Shown here piece after piece: positions 47,300 through 59,019 of a stretch of 64,000 nt of DNA (position 1 is the stretch's first letter; each line of letters starts with the position of its first letter). The stretch is from Trichomonas vaginalis G3 (lineage: Eukaryota; Parabasalia; Trichomonadida; Trichomonadidae). The notes beneath the pieces are model-generated. The model searched no databases. It was not told where the DNA came from and saw only the letters and a program-made list of their open reading frames with translations. The position numbers were made by a program, and so were the translations under genes. The DNA lies in contig NC_067205.1 in NCBI RefSeq assembly GCF_026262505.1, positions 24,805,693-24,869,692 of the forward strand, given 5' to 3'.

Positions 47300-50200
47300 A
47301 TGCCACGTAAGCTACGTAAGAATATACGTAAGAGGAAGAGAGCATTGAAACATCCAATAGTAAAACTGACACCACAACAACAGTTGCAACAACAAATGCT
47401 GAATGACCCCACTATGTTGCAACAAATGTCAAGCAATCCTATGCTTTTAAACCGAGTTTTTGGTGCACAGAGTGGAGGTTTAAGAGCGGCACTTTTAGCG
47501 AAAATGGCAGGCTATGGTGGAGCTGCAGACGGAACAGTCTATAACCTCAAAGTCAAATGAATTTGAGTTCACTCAAAAATCAAATATCAGATGTCAAAAA
47601 GTCAAACATAGACATACAGAAGCAAATAAGTGAAAACGAAAAGAAACTAGAATATGACAGACACACAAAGAAACTCAATGAGTTAAACGTAGAGAAAAAG
47701 AAGAAAGAAGAACAACTGAAAGAACTAAGTACAGAGGAATATGCGAAAAAAGTGTCAGAAAAAGCAGCAGAAGTAGCAAAAATGGAACAAGATGTTGTAA
47801 ATTTGAAAAACCATACTACTCAATATAAAGTACTGAAAGATGAAGAGATAAAACAAAAAGCCCTGAAGACATATATGGATAGCGATGAGTATAAAAAAGA
47901 AGTTGAAGCAAATGTAAAGGCAGAAAAACTTTTACAGTTGCAAAACCAAACCGTACAGTATGAAAACTTAGCACAAGAAAGTAAAAATAACGACGCAGCC
48001 ATGCAAAAGGCAATGAAAAGCGCAGAATATATAAAAGCTAACAATGACTGGTTAGATGCCCAAGCCAACGCTAAAGCAGCCCAGCTTATAGGGTCAATAA
48101 GGACAAAAATACAAGCGGATGAAGACAGTTCAAATGAAGCTTTAATGAATGCTGACTTTAAGAACGCCTTCGAAGCTCTTCATAGTAAGGTGAAACTAGT
48201 GAACGACTTCTCATCTGGAAAGAAACTGAAGTCTGAAGGTTTCGACAAAGAGTTAAGAGAAGTAGCACAAAATCTGACGAAAATAACAGATGCAGCAACG
48301 AGACAGGCAGTTCAAAGTGCCTATGACGCCGTTAAAGCAACTGTTGTGGAAAGTCAAGAAAAAGAGTTACAACAGACCAAAACAGACCTAGTAAATGCTT
48401 TCTTAAAAACGAAAAGTCAGGTAGGACACTATGCTGCAGATGGAACATATGTGCCAGCTGGTGGAACTTATATACCAGCTGGTGGAACTTATATACTAGC
48501 TAGTGGAACTTATATACCACCAAACCCTCCAAGAGAAGCACCTGCACCAGGACTACCTAGAACATTTACATCGTCACATGGACACAGACACAGGCATGCA
48601 CCAAAACCAACACAACAACCAACAGTTCAAAACCCTGCACCAAAACCAACACAACAACCAACAGTTCAAAACCCTGCACAACAACAACCACAACCAACAG
48701 TTCAAAACCCTGCACCAAAACCAACACAACAACCAACAGTTCAAAACCCTGCACAACAACAACCACAACCAACAGTTCAAAACCCTGCACCAAAACCAAC
48801 ACAACAACCAACAGTTCAAAACCCTGCACCAAAACCAACACAACAACCAACAGTTCAAAACCCTGCACCAAAACCAACACAACAACCAACAGTTCAAAAC
48901 CCTGCACCAAAACCAACAGTTCAAAACACTGCACCACAACCAACAGTTCAAAACACTGCACCACAACCACCTCCACAAACAGAGCAAGGACATAAAAGAA
49001 GTAGAGAACAAGGAAACCAAGATTTCTTAAAAATGCTTAAAGAAGACTATGGTTACCCAGATACTCTTGACTTTAGTGACAGATATAAAGAAGCTATTAG
49101 AAAGTTCAAGGAAGGAAATACTGACTCGAACCTATTTAGCTTTATGGTTCAGCATCAAATGGGATATAATTTCAAACCTGGAAAATACAAACTCGCTAAG
49201 GGATATGATTTAATAGCATATCATCCAAATGACATGAACAAATTTACTCCGAGATATTTGGTGTCAGAGCTAAATGACAATTCAACTCTCTTCATGAAAC
49301 GCGTAAAAAATAAAGACGGAACGAAAGAAGAAAGGGTTATGTATGCGGATGACTTAGAGAGGGAACTTGTTAAAAACGGTCTCGGAATATATGAAATGCC
49401 AGCAGATGAGGTACAAGAAACTCCACAGGAAGAAGTTCAGATACAACCAGACATGGAAGAAATAGTTCAGCAACAACAGCTAGAAGAGCCTGAAGGAAAC
49501 AAACAAGTCCCTCCTTTGGAAACTAACTTCACAGAACCAGATGAAGATTTGGAACAGCCGAAAATCTTGACCCTCAACAAGAGTATGAGGTGAATATGGA
49601 ATCTTTCCAAGAGTTTAAGAAAAATTCGGCTGACGGAGTAGAAAAATATCGAAAAATGTTTGCCGACATACAAAAGACTCCAACATCAGATGAAAATATT
49701 CAGCATAGAATGGAAGTACTGAAAGAAGTGTACACAAATACAACAACCCTTTTTACTTACGAGCATATAACGTTCAATCTTTGGATGAACTCGGTGAAAA
49801 TAAAAGGTTAAATTTCAACAAAACATATAGAAATGAAACATTGTTTAAAGTTCATTCAGAACCTAGCCAATATGGAAACAAACCTACTTTTGTTTCTGCA
49901 GACTATGGAACTACAATGAGATGGGGTCATAAAGCTAACCCGGATAGGTGGTTCATAAACTTACAACCACAATTCCAAGATGTGTAGACGCAATGGAAGT
50001 GAATGTGAACCAGATTTAGCTGGTATTTCACGCGGCTTTAATGCCATTGAAAGATATGAAAGATGCAGATATTTTGAACCAGTATGAAATAACATGGCTG
50101 ATGAAATATAACACCTGACGTTCTAAAACATTTATCTCAAAAGAACTACACAGAACCATAGAGATGGTATATTTGGTGAAGAGTTTAGAAAGAGAGTTAG

Positions 50201-50890
50201 GGAGAGAGAAGGAAGAGAACCTATTGTACATGACCTTGCAAACGAAAGTTTACAAAATGTCATAAAAACTTACTTTGCAGACGATGAAATGAGAAGGGAT
50301 GAATATTTAAGAAAACTCAAATGGACAGTACCAAATGAAATGTTAGTATTGAAAAACATGTTCCTTGACAAAATAAAACCAACTACAGAAATAAATGACG
50401 CAAGACTGAAACGTTGGGTAAAAGCTTTCCCATTCACAAAAGATATTGTTGGTAACATGGAAAGAAAACCAGAATGGCTACAAGAACATATATTTGGAAA
50501 CAAGCTTATTCCATATGGACAAGCTATATTTGAAGAGCTTGAACCGGAAACTCAGGAAAGAGTCATGCAAACAATACGCGAAGACTCAAATACAAACTAT
50601 GACGAAATCTTTCTAGGATATTGGTTACCTGAGATGGGCGACCAGAGCCTAAAGGCAAAAAGGACACGTGAAATTTGCAACATACTAGATGAACATGCAT
50701 GCAAAGATGCAACCAACTTAAAGCAGAGGGCAAGTTACCAAAGAAGAAGAGAAGAGTAGAACAAAGTGAAAGTAGTGAAGAAGTAACTTCATCTAGTGAA
50801 AGTAGTGGCAATGAAGGAAAAAGAAGAGTTAAAAACTCAGCCAGGAAGAAAGTAAAGCTTGGTCCACGTGGGTTCTATTATGACAAATAA
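47300..50890 (+). pseudogene. Large basic/PQ-rich virion-type protein, C copy
   Basis: Same gene as 14944-18135 with the same basic N-terminus, coiled coil and basic C-terminus. The central linker is expanded by a 39-bp minisatellite encoding PKPTQQPTVQNPA-type units (about ten), and YIPAGGTY-like units repeat just before it. An extra SESSEEVTSSSESSG stretch near the end is missing from B. Broken, with about six breaks. The start lies behind TTAACTTCACTTAAA. Confidence 0.6.
48598..48975 (+). repeat. 39-bp minisatellite in PQ linker
   Basis: About ten units of AACCAACAGTTCAAAACCCT-type sequence code for PTVQNPAPKPTQQ, with 36- and 39-bp variants. Polinton B has only two or three units at the homologous place (about 16200-16300), so copy number has changed since the two copies split. 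Confidence 0.8.
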
Positions 50891-50922
50891 ATCCAACTAT
50901 TCTATATTTTTACCCATATGAA

Positions 50923-52530
50923 ATGTACGCCGCTCAGAATATAACGCCAACAGTTTTGGATGCCATGAATGGAAATGTTTCCGAATGGTATAACGAATGC
51001 GACAATGCCATTAGAAGGTCAGAAATAGTTCCTGGAACTTACGAATATACAACTGCTGTTTCTTATGGAAATGTAGGTGAGTTTGGAGAAGGTTCTTCAA
51101 CAACAGTAGATATTGCTTGCGACAGGTTTCATATAATTTCTATTGACAACTCATTCTTATACGTGGAACAAGACATTGAAATAAAACCTTCTGCCAAGTT
51201 GTCTGACAAGAAAGGTTGCAATGGAATTTTCTATGTCGGATACCAATATGCTCCAGAAGTTTTCATGGGATATAAGATATATTCTAACTCTGACTTAGTT
51301 CAAACAGTAACATGGGCAAACTATGAATGGTTCGCTTTGAGAAACTCAGTACAACCACAAGCTAGAGAACAAACAGACCAGTATGCCACCATTGAGAAAA
51401 TAAGAAGACTTGACCCTAACGTTCCAGGAGTTTATGTTGACCTTTCTGGACAAACTGCAGCAGCAGTAACCAAAGTAAAACTGAAACTTAGAGTTCCTTT
51501 GTCATCTTTCCTCATCTTCAGGTTTTTAAGATACTTGCCAAACTGGGCAGGAAAAATTTCTATCGAACTTACTCCAAGCAAAAATAACTTAGTCATTGCA
51601 CCAACACAAGACCCATTCACTCTTACAGACGTAGAGGGAACAAATAAAACGCCATTCGCCGACTTTTGCAAAGACAAAGTTGACTTAGACTTTGGTTTCT
51701 CAAACCTCAACACTGAAGTAAACTATTATTTCAATGCTGCTGGAGATGCTTGGGACCCAGTTAAGTTCACATGCGAAAAGTTTGAATGCAAGAGAATAGA
51801 AAGCAGACTTGCAGTCTATATGTTGGACCCAGATATTTCAAATGCTTTAGCTGCCAAATATATTGCAGTTCCACTTATGTTCCCTATACACCAAATATCT
51901 GTCAAAGACTTTGCAGGTGAAGTTGGAAACCAAAGTGCTGACCCAGGTGCAAGAACAGATATTGCTTTAACAACTGCAATGAAACATGCAGATACTATGT
52001 TTGTACTGTTCAGACGAACTATAAATGACTATTCTTGTTTCTACAACCCTGGTATTAAATATCATATAAACATAGATGGCAAATATTATCCAAGAGAAGA
52101 ATATTCTACAGTTGAGGATATGAGGTCATACAACTTGACATTAGATGCTATGAACTTTAACAACAACTTCACAACAACCATTAACCCTGAAATGCAAAGT
52201 TCTATTATGCCATATGTGAAAGTATGGACTCATACAGGAGGTCAAAAAACTCAATATACAAATGGAGACCGTTCAAACTTTTGGCTTGGCATTCCATTTG
52301 CTGACTCAGAAGACTTTATGGGTGGTATTTCAACTGTTGGTACAGTTCAAATACAATATACTGGTGACAGAGACGGTCCAGATGAATTGAAAGCAAAGAA
52401 GTTTACAAAACCAATAGCACTTTTCACGGAAGATGCTCTTTTGAAGATTCGTTCGATGAAACCTGCTGGGGCTCCTCAGATTGGCATAACGACAGCTTCC
52501 ATCGAGCAGATTTTGGCAGCAGGTCAGTAA
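50923..52530 (+). CDS. Major capsid protein (double jelly-roll type), C copy
   Basis: The protein has 535 residues in one frame and looks whole. It is strand-rich throughout, with typical capsid segments: GTYEYTTAVSYGNVGEFGEG, SSFLIFRFLRYLPNWAGKIS, an SRLAVYMLDPDISNALAAKY strand-turn, and a C-terminal TVGTVQIQYTGDRDGPDE. Length, position between the large virion protein and the penton-like gene, and the packaging ATPase downstream agree with the double-jelly-roll capsid of Polintons. The identification is by context and pattern. The start follows TTTTTACCCATATGAA. The 3' end overlaps the antisense gene below by about 107 bases. Confidence 0.75.
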   Translation: MYAAQNITPTVLDAMNGNVSEWYNECDNAIRRSEIVPGTYEYTTAVSYGNVGEFGEGSSTTVDIACDRFHIISIDNSFLYVEQDIEIKPSAKLSDKKGCNGIFYVGYQYAPEVFMGYKIYSNSDLVQTVTWANYEWFALRNSVQPQAREQTDQYATIEKIRRLDPNVPGVYVDLSGQTAAAVTKVKLKLRVPLSSFLIFRFLRYLPNWAGKISIELTPSKNNLVIAPTQDPFTLTDVEGTNKTPFADFCKDKVDLDFGFSNLNTEVNYYFNAAGDAWDPVKFTCEKFECKRIESRLAVYMLDPDISNALAAKYIAVPLMFPIHQISVKDFAGEVGNQSADPGARTDIALTTAMKHADTMFVLFRRTINDYSCFYNPGIKYHINIDGKYYPREEYSTVEDMRSYNLTLDAMNFNNNFTTTINPEMQSSIMPYVKVWTHTGGQKTQYTNGDRSNFWLGIPFADSEDFMGGISTVGTVQIQYTGDRDGPDELKAKKFTKPIALFTEDALLKIRSMKPAGAPQIGITTASIEQILAAGQ

Positions 52531-52843
52531 GTTGTTCTTGAACTGACTTCTCTCCGTCAAATATTGACAGTACGCCAGTTTTGACATAAAATTGTATTAT
52601 AAACTTTCCTTTAGAAATATCTGTAAGTTTTGAAGTTATATTTTTGTCTGCTTCAAGAACTTTCACCATTTCAGTTATACCAACTTTCTTTGCTTTATGA
52701 AAATATTTTGGTTCAGCAAAGACTGCTATTCTATAACATTTACCATTGTTTGTATAAAGAACTATTCTGTCAATGTATTTGTATTGTTTGTGTGTGTAAA
52801 CTTTGTTCTGCTTCAATTCGAAGAGATACTCAAATACGTCCAT
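52424..52843 (-). CDS. Small antisense protein next to the capsid gene, C copy
   Basis: The protein has 139 residues in one frame. It is the homologue of the gene ending at 20086. The C-terminal 30 residues are read from the strand opposite the capsid gene's end, so the two genes constrain each other. The family is unrecognised. Confidence 0.55.
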   Translation of the reverse strand: MDVFEYLFELKQNKVYTHKQYKYIDRIVLYTNNGKCYRIAVFAEPKYFHKAKKVGITEMVKVLEADKNITSKLTDISKGKFIIQFYVKTGVLSIFDGEKSVQEQLTDLLPKSARWKLSLCQSEEPQQVSSNESSKEHLP

Positions 52844-52861
52844 CTTTTTATTCTAAGTAAA

Positions 52862-53442
52862 ATGTCATTTCCGAAAAATAGAAGCGTGAGTGTTTCAAAA
52901 GGTTTAATGGCGGTGGCAGATGTGAAGTTAAATTCACCAACTCAAACAAACAGTCAAAGTGTTGTTGTCAATGTCAAAGAAAGAGATGTTGAAGTGGGGA
53001 AACCATACGAAGACCAAGATGGTATAACAATAGTTCCTGTAAAAGAACAACCAACATATCCTGAAGTTAGCAGAGACTTAAGTTCTTTGCAGATATTCGA
53101 AACGACTACCAACAACTGAAAGACAAACTTCAAACTCAGGAGAAGATTTGTCAAGCTTTAGGTATAATGTTAAACTTGGTCGAACACAACCCTGTAAAAG
53201 TGAACTCATATGTCATTGCACCTCATGAAGTTTTGAAAGAACTATTGAAACTTTTGACAGAGGCAGACGATATAAACATCAAAGAAATAGAACCCGACAT
53301 TAGTTGCTGTGGTGTTTCATATAATGTCATTGACAAGATATACGTTATGAAAGGAGGTGAAACGTTGAACTTAAAATATAGTTTCCCAGACGTTATAAAA
53401 ATATTTGACGACCACAACATTTCATTAAAATTTATTTGCTAA
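52862..53442 (+). pseudogene. Conserved small protein of capsid block, C copy
   Basis: Homologue of 20105-20683, over 95% alike by eye, broken about once. Start at ATG 52862 after the shared 18-bp divergent promoter. Confidence 0.6.
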
Positions 53443-53447
53443 GTAAA

Positions 53448-54271
53448 ATGGCAGAAGACACAATGGTTTATACTATTACGACTAAAAACCCTGAGTCATA
53501 TAATTCTATAACAACAAACTTACAAAGTCCTCAAGGACGATATTGTAAACTAACTTTAAACACAATGACGACTAAAGCTTGTTTTGCTCTTTTGACACCA
53601 GAAGATTTTATTGTTGTGAATGGTAAAAAATACTCCTTTGAAGATACTTACTCAGATATACCAACAGGTTTTGTTGACTTATTTAATACTTTAAGGACGA
53701 GTGTAACATGTGCTGCAACTAGAGCAGGTTTCATTATGTTTGGATGTCCGACTGAGTTTACTATAAACAATATGAGCTATAATACAAAACTTATATCTGG
53801 TTTTTACTACCAACAGTTTCCTATAACAGGAAAAGGTGTCATACAAGGAATGTCTATTCCATTGACTTTAAGTACACCTATTTTATATATTGTTTCAAAC
53901 TTAGGTTCAAAGTGTTATTCGAATGTCGACAGAAACTACTATGACCAAAAGATACTTATGCGTATAAACAACACTTTCTCTGCTGGTTTGCCTATTGTTC
54001 ATTCGAATGCAGAGTTTTCAGCTTTAGTAAACTCAAAACACTTTAGCAAACATAAACTTAACCTTAGTTGACGCAAACTTTGTTCCTGTAAAACTTTTAT
54101 GTCCTATGTATTTGTCAATGACGGCAGAAAGTTTCGAATTGGAAGATGCAACTGGTGAAAGTATTGTATTACAAGAACAACTTCAACAACAAATAGCTCA
54201 AGAACAACAAATAGCTCAAGAACAACAAAATAGCTCAAGAACAACAAATGCAACAAATAGCTCAAGAATAA
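53448..54271 (+). pseudogene. Penton-like minor capsid protein, C copy
   Basis: Homologue of 20688-21466 with the same strand pattern and a longer C-terminal AQEQQ repeat. The first 200 codons are open. Broken, with about two breaks near the 3' end. Confidence 0.55.
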
Positions 54272-54300
54272 AAAAAATATTTTTTTTTATTTTTATAAAA

Positions 54301-55535
54301 ATGTACAGAATAGATGTTTCAGATTTTATGACTTCCAAGCATTCAGAAATATGTGTCCATTTCGAGACTATAACAAAGCAGTCGAGAATTTGAAACGTTT
54401 AGTCATTTATGTCGACTCTGCCCCAGAATGTTATGTTATGAAAGAATGGGATGTAGTCTTTAACAAACCAAGAGCGACAATAGTTTCAGAACAAGAATGT
54501 AAACAGAAACTTAAGAAAATAAAAGTCGTACAAGTTGGCATGAAGATGTTAGATGCTTGGGATATCTTATTGTCAAAGTTAGAAGATTTTTCAGTTCGAG
54601 TATAAAGTTCTATACACCTTCTCCAAACTTCTATTCTATCTTCACTGGATATAAATATGAACAAGTAGTGAATGAAAGAAAATATATAGAAGCTTGGTTA
54701 GACCATGTCAAAGAAATTATATGCAATGGAAACGAAAAGGTTTATGAGTATATCTTATGTTGGTTTGCAAACATCTTACAACATCCAAGTGCTAAAAATG
54801 AAACTGCTCTCATTATAATTGGAAAACAAGGAACAGGTAAGAACACTTTCTTTACAGATATTTTGTGCAAACTGTTAGAAGGTTATTCGAATCCGAATAT
54901 GACAAACTTAGAAAAACATCTGCGTAAATTTAACTCTTCAATAGAGAATATGAAACTTATAGTATGTAACGAACTTCAAAGTATAGATACAACAAAAGTT
55001 TTGAACTCAGATGCTTTGAAGAGTCTTATAACAGACAAAGTTGGAGTTGTTGAAAGAAAATATAAAGACCAAAGAGTTTGTGAAAATGTTGTAAATTTCA
55101 TTATGTTTCAAACAATGCTGTTCCGATGAAGTTAGAAAGTTCTGACAGAAGATATGTAGTTGTCAGAACGTCAGATTCTCATATGCAAGATACAGAATAT
55201 TTTGACGACTTAGCAGAAACTTTGACATCTGACTTTTACAACCACTTGTTCTCATATTTTATGACATTAGATATTTCAAAGTTTCAATCCAAGACAAATT
55301 CCACATACCGAAGAGAGACAAACATTGTTAGAAGCAAACAAGAGTGTATATGAACTGTTCATAGATGAAACTGACTTTGAGTGTTTAGATGAAAGGTCAT
55401 TGTACGATTCGTATAAACAATATTGTCAAGAGTATGGTTATATGACAGGCGTCTAAACGAACATTCTTGGCAAATGTCAAAAGTCTTTTAGATGTTCAGA
55501 ATGGTGTATATACAAAGAAAATTTTTTCTGAGTAA
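54301..55535 (+). pseudogene. Superfamily 3 helicase, C copy
   Basis: Homologue of the whole gene at 21495-22730, with the same Walker A (GKQGTGKNT) and Walker B strands. Broken, with about five or six breaks. Confidence 0.8.
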
Positions 55536-55571
55536 ATTTTAAAAAAAAATATTTTTTATCCGATAGAAAAG

Positions 55572-55990
55572 ATGGCAAAATTCATCTCAGTAAACAAGTA
55601 CATGTCAGGACTTAAAGAAGAACTAGACCCATTCACATATTTGAATGTTTACTTCTACCATTTTGAAAAGTCTTCATTCAGCAAAGTTTGGACATCGAAC
55701 CAGTTAAGTTTGCTATTGTGACTAAAAAATGGTGCGAAATTTGAAGACTTAGACATAGAAGGTTTGTTAACAGTCAAAGAAAGTTTTGACAGAAGGTTCT
55801 CAAAACTCGAAGAAGGTAAAGCATACAAACTTGTTATACCTTATGAACCAAAGAAAGCAGACGACTATGAATATTATGAGTCTAAAGTTGTAGAAGTCAA
55901 GGTAAATTAGGTAAAAAGATTTTAGAGTCTAAGCCAGTGTTTGCTCCTAAAGAGGAAGAGAACATTGCACATTGACCAGAAATGTTCTAA
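55572..55990 (+). pseudogene. Acidic-tailed small protein, C copy
   Basis: Homologue of 22766-23186. Broken, with several breaks. It converges on the charged antisense gene. Confidence 0.5.
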
Positions 55991-56006
55991 AAAATAAATT
56001 TTATTT

Positions 56007-56457
56007 TTACATGTCAAATTTCTTTTTCTCTGGAACTGGTTCAGGTTCTTTCTTCTCTTCTCCTTTTTTCTCTTCTTTTTTCTTTCTTCTTCTTCTCTGG
56101 TGGAGTTATGTCAAAACTTCTCAGAACCATATTTTGTAAAAGTTCTTTGTCCTTTAATAGCTCTTCTATTCTGTTTTCTATTTCATCTTCAAGAACAGTG
56201 CATGTGTCTTCTTTGCATTCTAAGAAGTTTTGTTGGACTTCATCTCTCCAAGAGGTGTCATCTCTGTCAACAAGTCTGTCATTGACAAATTTTAAGACTT
56301 CTCTGCTTAATGTTTTATGGTTCTTGTCATATTCCCAGAAACAGAACTTTAGAACAAATTCACCTTTCTTGTTTACACTATGTAAGATTTTATGGTCGAC
56401 AGATGTTTTGCTGTCGAAAAGCTTGTCTCGAATATAGATGGCGAAATCGCTAGACAT
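56007..56457 (-). CDS. Charged antisense protein, C copy
   Basis: Homologue of 23203-23653 with an open frame over most of its length (138 residues visible): an N-terminal domain (FVLKFCFWEYDKNHKTLSRE), an acidic helical part with CKEDTCTVLEDEIENRIEEL, and a K/R/E tail. The role is unknown. The divergent start shares the promoter with the ATPase gene. The extreme 3' end may be disturbed. Confidence 0.5.
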
Positions 56458-56493
56458 TTCTAAAAGATAAAAATTTTAATTTTTTCTAAAAAT

Positions 56494-57370
56494 ATGTTAG
56501 AAAAAAAGTTTGCTGACATTGACAAAAAATTTGAGAATGTTTTAAATAAGAACAAGAGGAAGTTGGAAAATGCTCAGATAAAACCCATACATGACAAGTT
56601 CTTATTTGCTCAGAATGGTATAACAGCGTCTAATTGCACCACCTGGGTCGGGTAAGACTTTCACTTATCTTAAAATGGCTGCACAACAACAAGAACTAGA
56701 TGAGAAGAACCCATTCTATGAGTTAGTTGTCATTTGTAGTACTTCTGGTCAATTTGACCAAAACCGTCAATTCGTTCAAAGATATTATAAAGAAGTCTAA
56801 GTTAGTATGTATAAAAGACTCTGAGTTGTTAGATTGGATAAAGAAGTACCAAAGAAGAGTTTTGAAGTACAATGCTATAAATGAGTATATAAATTCGAAG
56901 TTTAAAGACCCAAATGAGGAATGCAGAGATATTAGAGAAGAAACACTTCAGAAACAAACAGAAAGAGATAGAATACATTTCGAAGAAATTGCAATCTTAC
57001 GATTGGAAGACATACCCTCACAGATGTCTTCTTATCTTAGATGACTTTGCCTTCTCATCCTTTGTTAAAGAACAGAGAACAAGACATGTGTCGAATTCTT
57101 AAGAAGCTCAGACACTTTAACATCTCAGTTGTCATTTGTGTACAGACAGCCAAGAGTTTAAGTAAGGATGTAAAGAGAATACTTACTGACATTGTACTTT
57201 TCCCCGGATTGTCCGAAGACGATTTCATGGAACTTATGAAAGAGTCCATGGCAGGTAAGTTTGACAGACATGAACTATGGGAGAAGTACAAAGTCATACA
57301 AGACCCTCATACTTCTTTCAGAATTCATATCTACGCAAACAAAGTTCAAATTGTAAAAAGTCAAGCTTGA
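56494..57370 (+). pseudogene. FtsK/HerA-type packaging ATPase, C copy
   Basis: Homologue of 23690-24566 with the Walker A and Walker B (LLILDDFA) strands recognisable. Broken, with about five breaks. Confidence 0.8.
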
Positions 57371-57379
57371 AAAATGTAA

Positions 57380-57463
57380 GTGTTTAGTCTTAGTCTGTTG
57401 TGGTGCTGGGGCTGTCGGTTCTTCTGGCTTTGGAAGACATTCAGGAAGAGGAACGTCGGACAT
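57380..57463 (-). pseudogene. MSDVP-gene remnant at iteron locus 3
   Basis: About 25 codons of the Pro-rich gene seen whole-length at 26724-27301 (MSDVPLPECLPKPEEPTAPA), joined directly to the sequence following the ATPase gene. The rest of the gene is absent here. The start codon again faces the iteron array. Confidence 0.55.
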
Positions 57464-57469
57464 TCGTTT

Positions 57470-57795
57470 GTGTCCTGTCGGATGGAAGAACTTTTTCTGT
57501 CGGATGGAAGAACTTTTTCTGTCGGAAGGAAAAACTTTTTCTGTCGTTCGACCAAAAAGTTCTCAATTTTCGAAAATTTGAATGGTTTACGGACGAACAA
57601 CAGGAAAATTTTTTCCAGTTGTCAGGAAATTTTTTTCCAGTTGTCGGGAAATTTTTTTCCAGTTGTCGGGAAGAACTTGGAATGTCGGATGGAAGGACTT
57701 GGAATGTTGGAAGGAAGGACTTGGAATGTTGGAAGGAAGAACTTGGAATGTTGGATGGAAGGACTCGGAATGTCGGATGGAAGGACTCGGAATGC
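57470..57795. promoter_or_regulatory. 22-bp iteron locus 3 with central core
   Basis: The left side has three copies of GTCGGATGGAAGAACTTTTT-type units at 22-bp spacing. The core at about 57545-57600 holds GTTCTCAATTTTCGAAAATT followed by TTTGAATGGTTTACGG. The right side has three 21-23-bp CCAGTTGTCGGGAAATTTTT units and then about six GGAATGTCGGATGGAAGGAC units. The last unit contributes the ATG of the downstream frame. Core and layout match loci 1 and 2. Confidence 0.65.
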
Positions 57796-57855
57796 CAGAA
57801 GGATTTGACAAGACAATTTACCTTATAGAGCTACCTGAGCCATCTGAAGTCAAGC
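57784..57855 (+). pseudogene. Remnant of the iteron-linked small gene
   Basis: It begins MPEGFDKTIYLIELPEPSEV, matching the start of the gene at 27718 (EAIYLIEI...). Only about 20 codons remain before unrelated sequence. Confidence 0.5.
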
Positions 57856-57870
57856 GTAAAAATAAACGCT

Positions 57871-58482
57871 TTACATGTATTTTTCAGCAACTTCGTCAAA
57901 TAATTTTATAGCACTATCTATCTCATCTACTTCAAACGTTTCTTTACCTTTTATGGGAGCACCATACATTTTCTCAAACTTTTCAAGTAGTTCTGTTTCT
58001 GCAGCTCTCATATCGTTAACAAACACAACCTTGACTCTATTGACTATACTGTCATATCTTAGAGTTATATTATATGTTCTTCCTATCTTATATCTCTTTG
58101 TATTGAAGTCCTTCGGTTTCTGAACGATGTAAAGTAAGCCCTCACTGCAACGTTCCGTATCGAATGAACCATATGTTATGAAGTTATATCCAACAACTGG
58201 GTCTAACCATAACAAAACTATTGGTATAAGACTTTTGTCTATAAGATATGCTGTAGTTCCATAGAATCTTACCGATATCAAAAGCTCAGGATTTCTTGTC
58301 AAAATTTTCTGAGTTGAAGCAATTCCAACCCAATGCCATGTTTTCTTTCCAGATGGAGATATAATGTCTGACAAAGAATATTTCTTGTATTTCTTTGAGT
58401 ATCTTACGTTTAAATCACCAATTCTAACCATTTTGGTGTCATTGTCTATCTTTTTAACTGTTTCAAACTCAATGTTTGTCAT
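57871..58482 (-). CDS. KilA-N/T5orf172 (GIY-YIG-like) protein
   Basis: The protein has 203 residues and looks whole. The N-terminal half is KilA-N-like (WHWVGIASTQKILTRNPELL, then ALIPIVLLWLDP-type and GYNFITYGSFDTERC). The C-terminal half is a T5orf172/MUG113 domain: GLLYIVQKPKDFNTKRYKIG then RTYNITLRYDSIV, with the GIY-YIG-like strand pair and conserved arginine. Such fusions are common in large DNA viruses and phages and are thought to bind or cut DNA. The end of the same gene is at 1-146 in Polinton A; no copy is in B. Promoter on the minus strand: TTTTTTTTATTTTGTATG. Confidence 0.7.
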   Translation of the reverse strand: MTNIEFETVKKIDNDTKMVRIGDLNVRYSKKYKKYSLSDIISPSGKKTWHWVGIASTQKILTRNPELLISVRFYGTTAYLIDKSLIPIVLLWLDPVVGYNFITYGSFDTERCSEGLLYIVQKPKDFNTKRYKIGRTYNITLRYDSIVNRVKVVFVNDMRAAETELLEKFEKMYGAPIKGKETFEVDEIDSAIKLFDEVAEKYM

Positions 58483-58952
58483 TTTCTGTTTCTTACATAC
58501 AAAATAAAAAAAATATTTTTTAAAAAACTAACTTTATTTTTTCTATTTTGTATCTTAAGGAAATTCATGAAATTTGGTCATTTTTTCACGATTTTCATGA
58601 GTTTTATGCAAGACCAAAAAAAGTCTAAATCGCAATTTTTTACGATTTTCATGTATAAAAGATATGATTTCAGGGATTTTTTTACGAAGTGTTAAAGTTC
58701 ACTTGGTAAAAAAATAACAGTTATATAATGAAATTTGGTCATTTTTTCACGATTTTCATGAGTTTTAGGCGACCAGGTTTTTTTTACTACTCGCAATTTT
58801 TTACGATTTTCATGTATAAAAGATATGATTTCAGGGATTTTTTTACGAAGTGTCAAAGTTCACTTGGTAAAAAAATAACAGTTATATAGTGAAATTTGGT
58901 CATTTTTTCGGCAAAAATATATTTTAGGGTAGATGGTTTTTAGGTGTCACCA
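58483..58952. other. Repeat-rich spacer
   Basis: No gene. Two tandem copies of a unit of roughly 165 bp start GAAATTTGGTCATTTTTTCA (about 58567 and 58732) and run through TACGATTTTCATGTATAAAA to AAAATAACAGTTATATA. An A/T-rich promoter for the upstream minus-strand gene lies at 58483-58550. Confidence 0.6.
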
Positions 58953-59019
58953 GGTCACTCGGTCCCTCGGTCAACTAACATCTTTTTGAAAATGGTGACA
59001 ACATGACATTTTGACAACA
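58953..59019. repeat. Inverted repeat, left boundary of 3-kb block in C
   Basis: GGTCCCTCGGTCAACTAACA...GACATTTTGACAACA is the reverse complement of 61890-61956 over 67 bp with about one mismatch. The two copies bound a block holding GATC cassettes, one gene and an iteron locus. Confidence 0.75.

Noticed and set aside
48566-49020. Val/Leu/Cys-rich minus-strand ORFs opposite the PQ minisatellite
   Set aside because: They are the antisense reading of the proline/glutamine codons.
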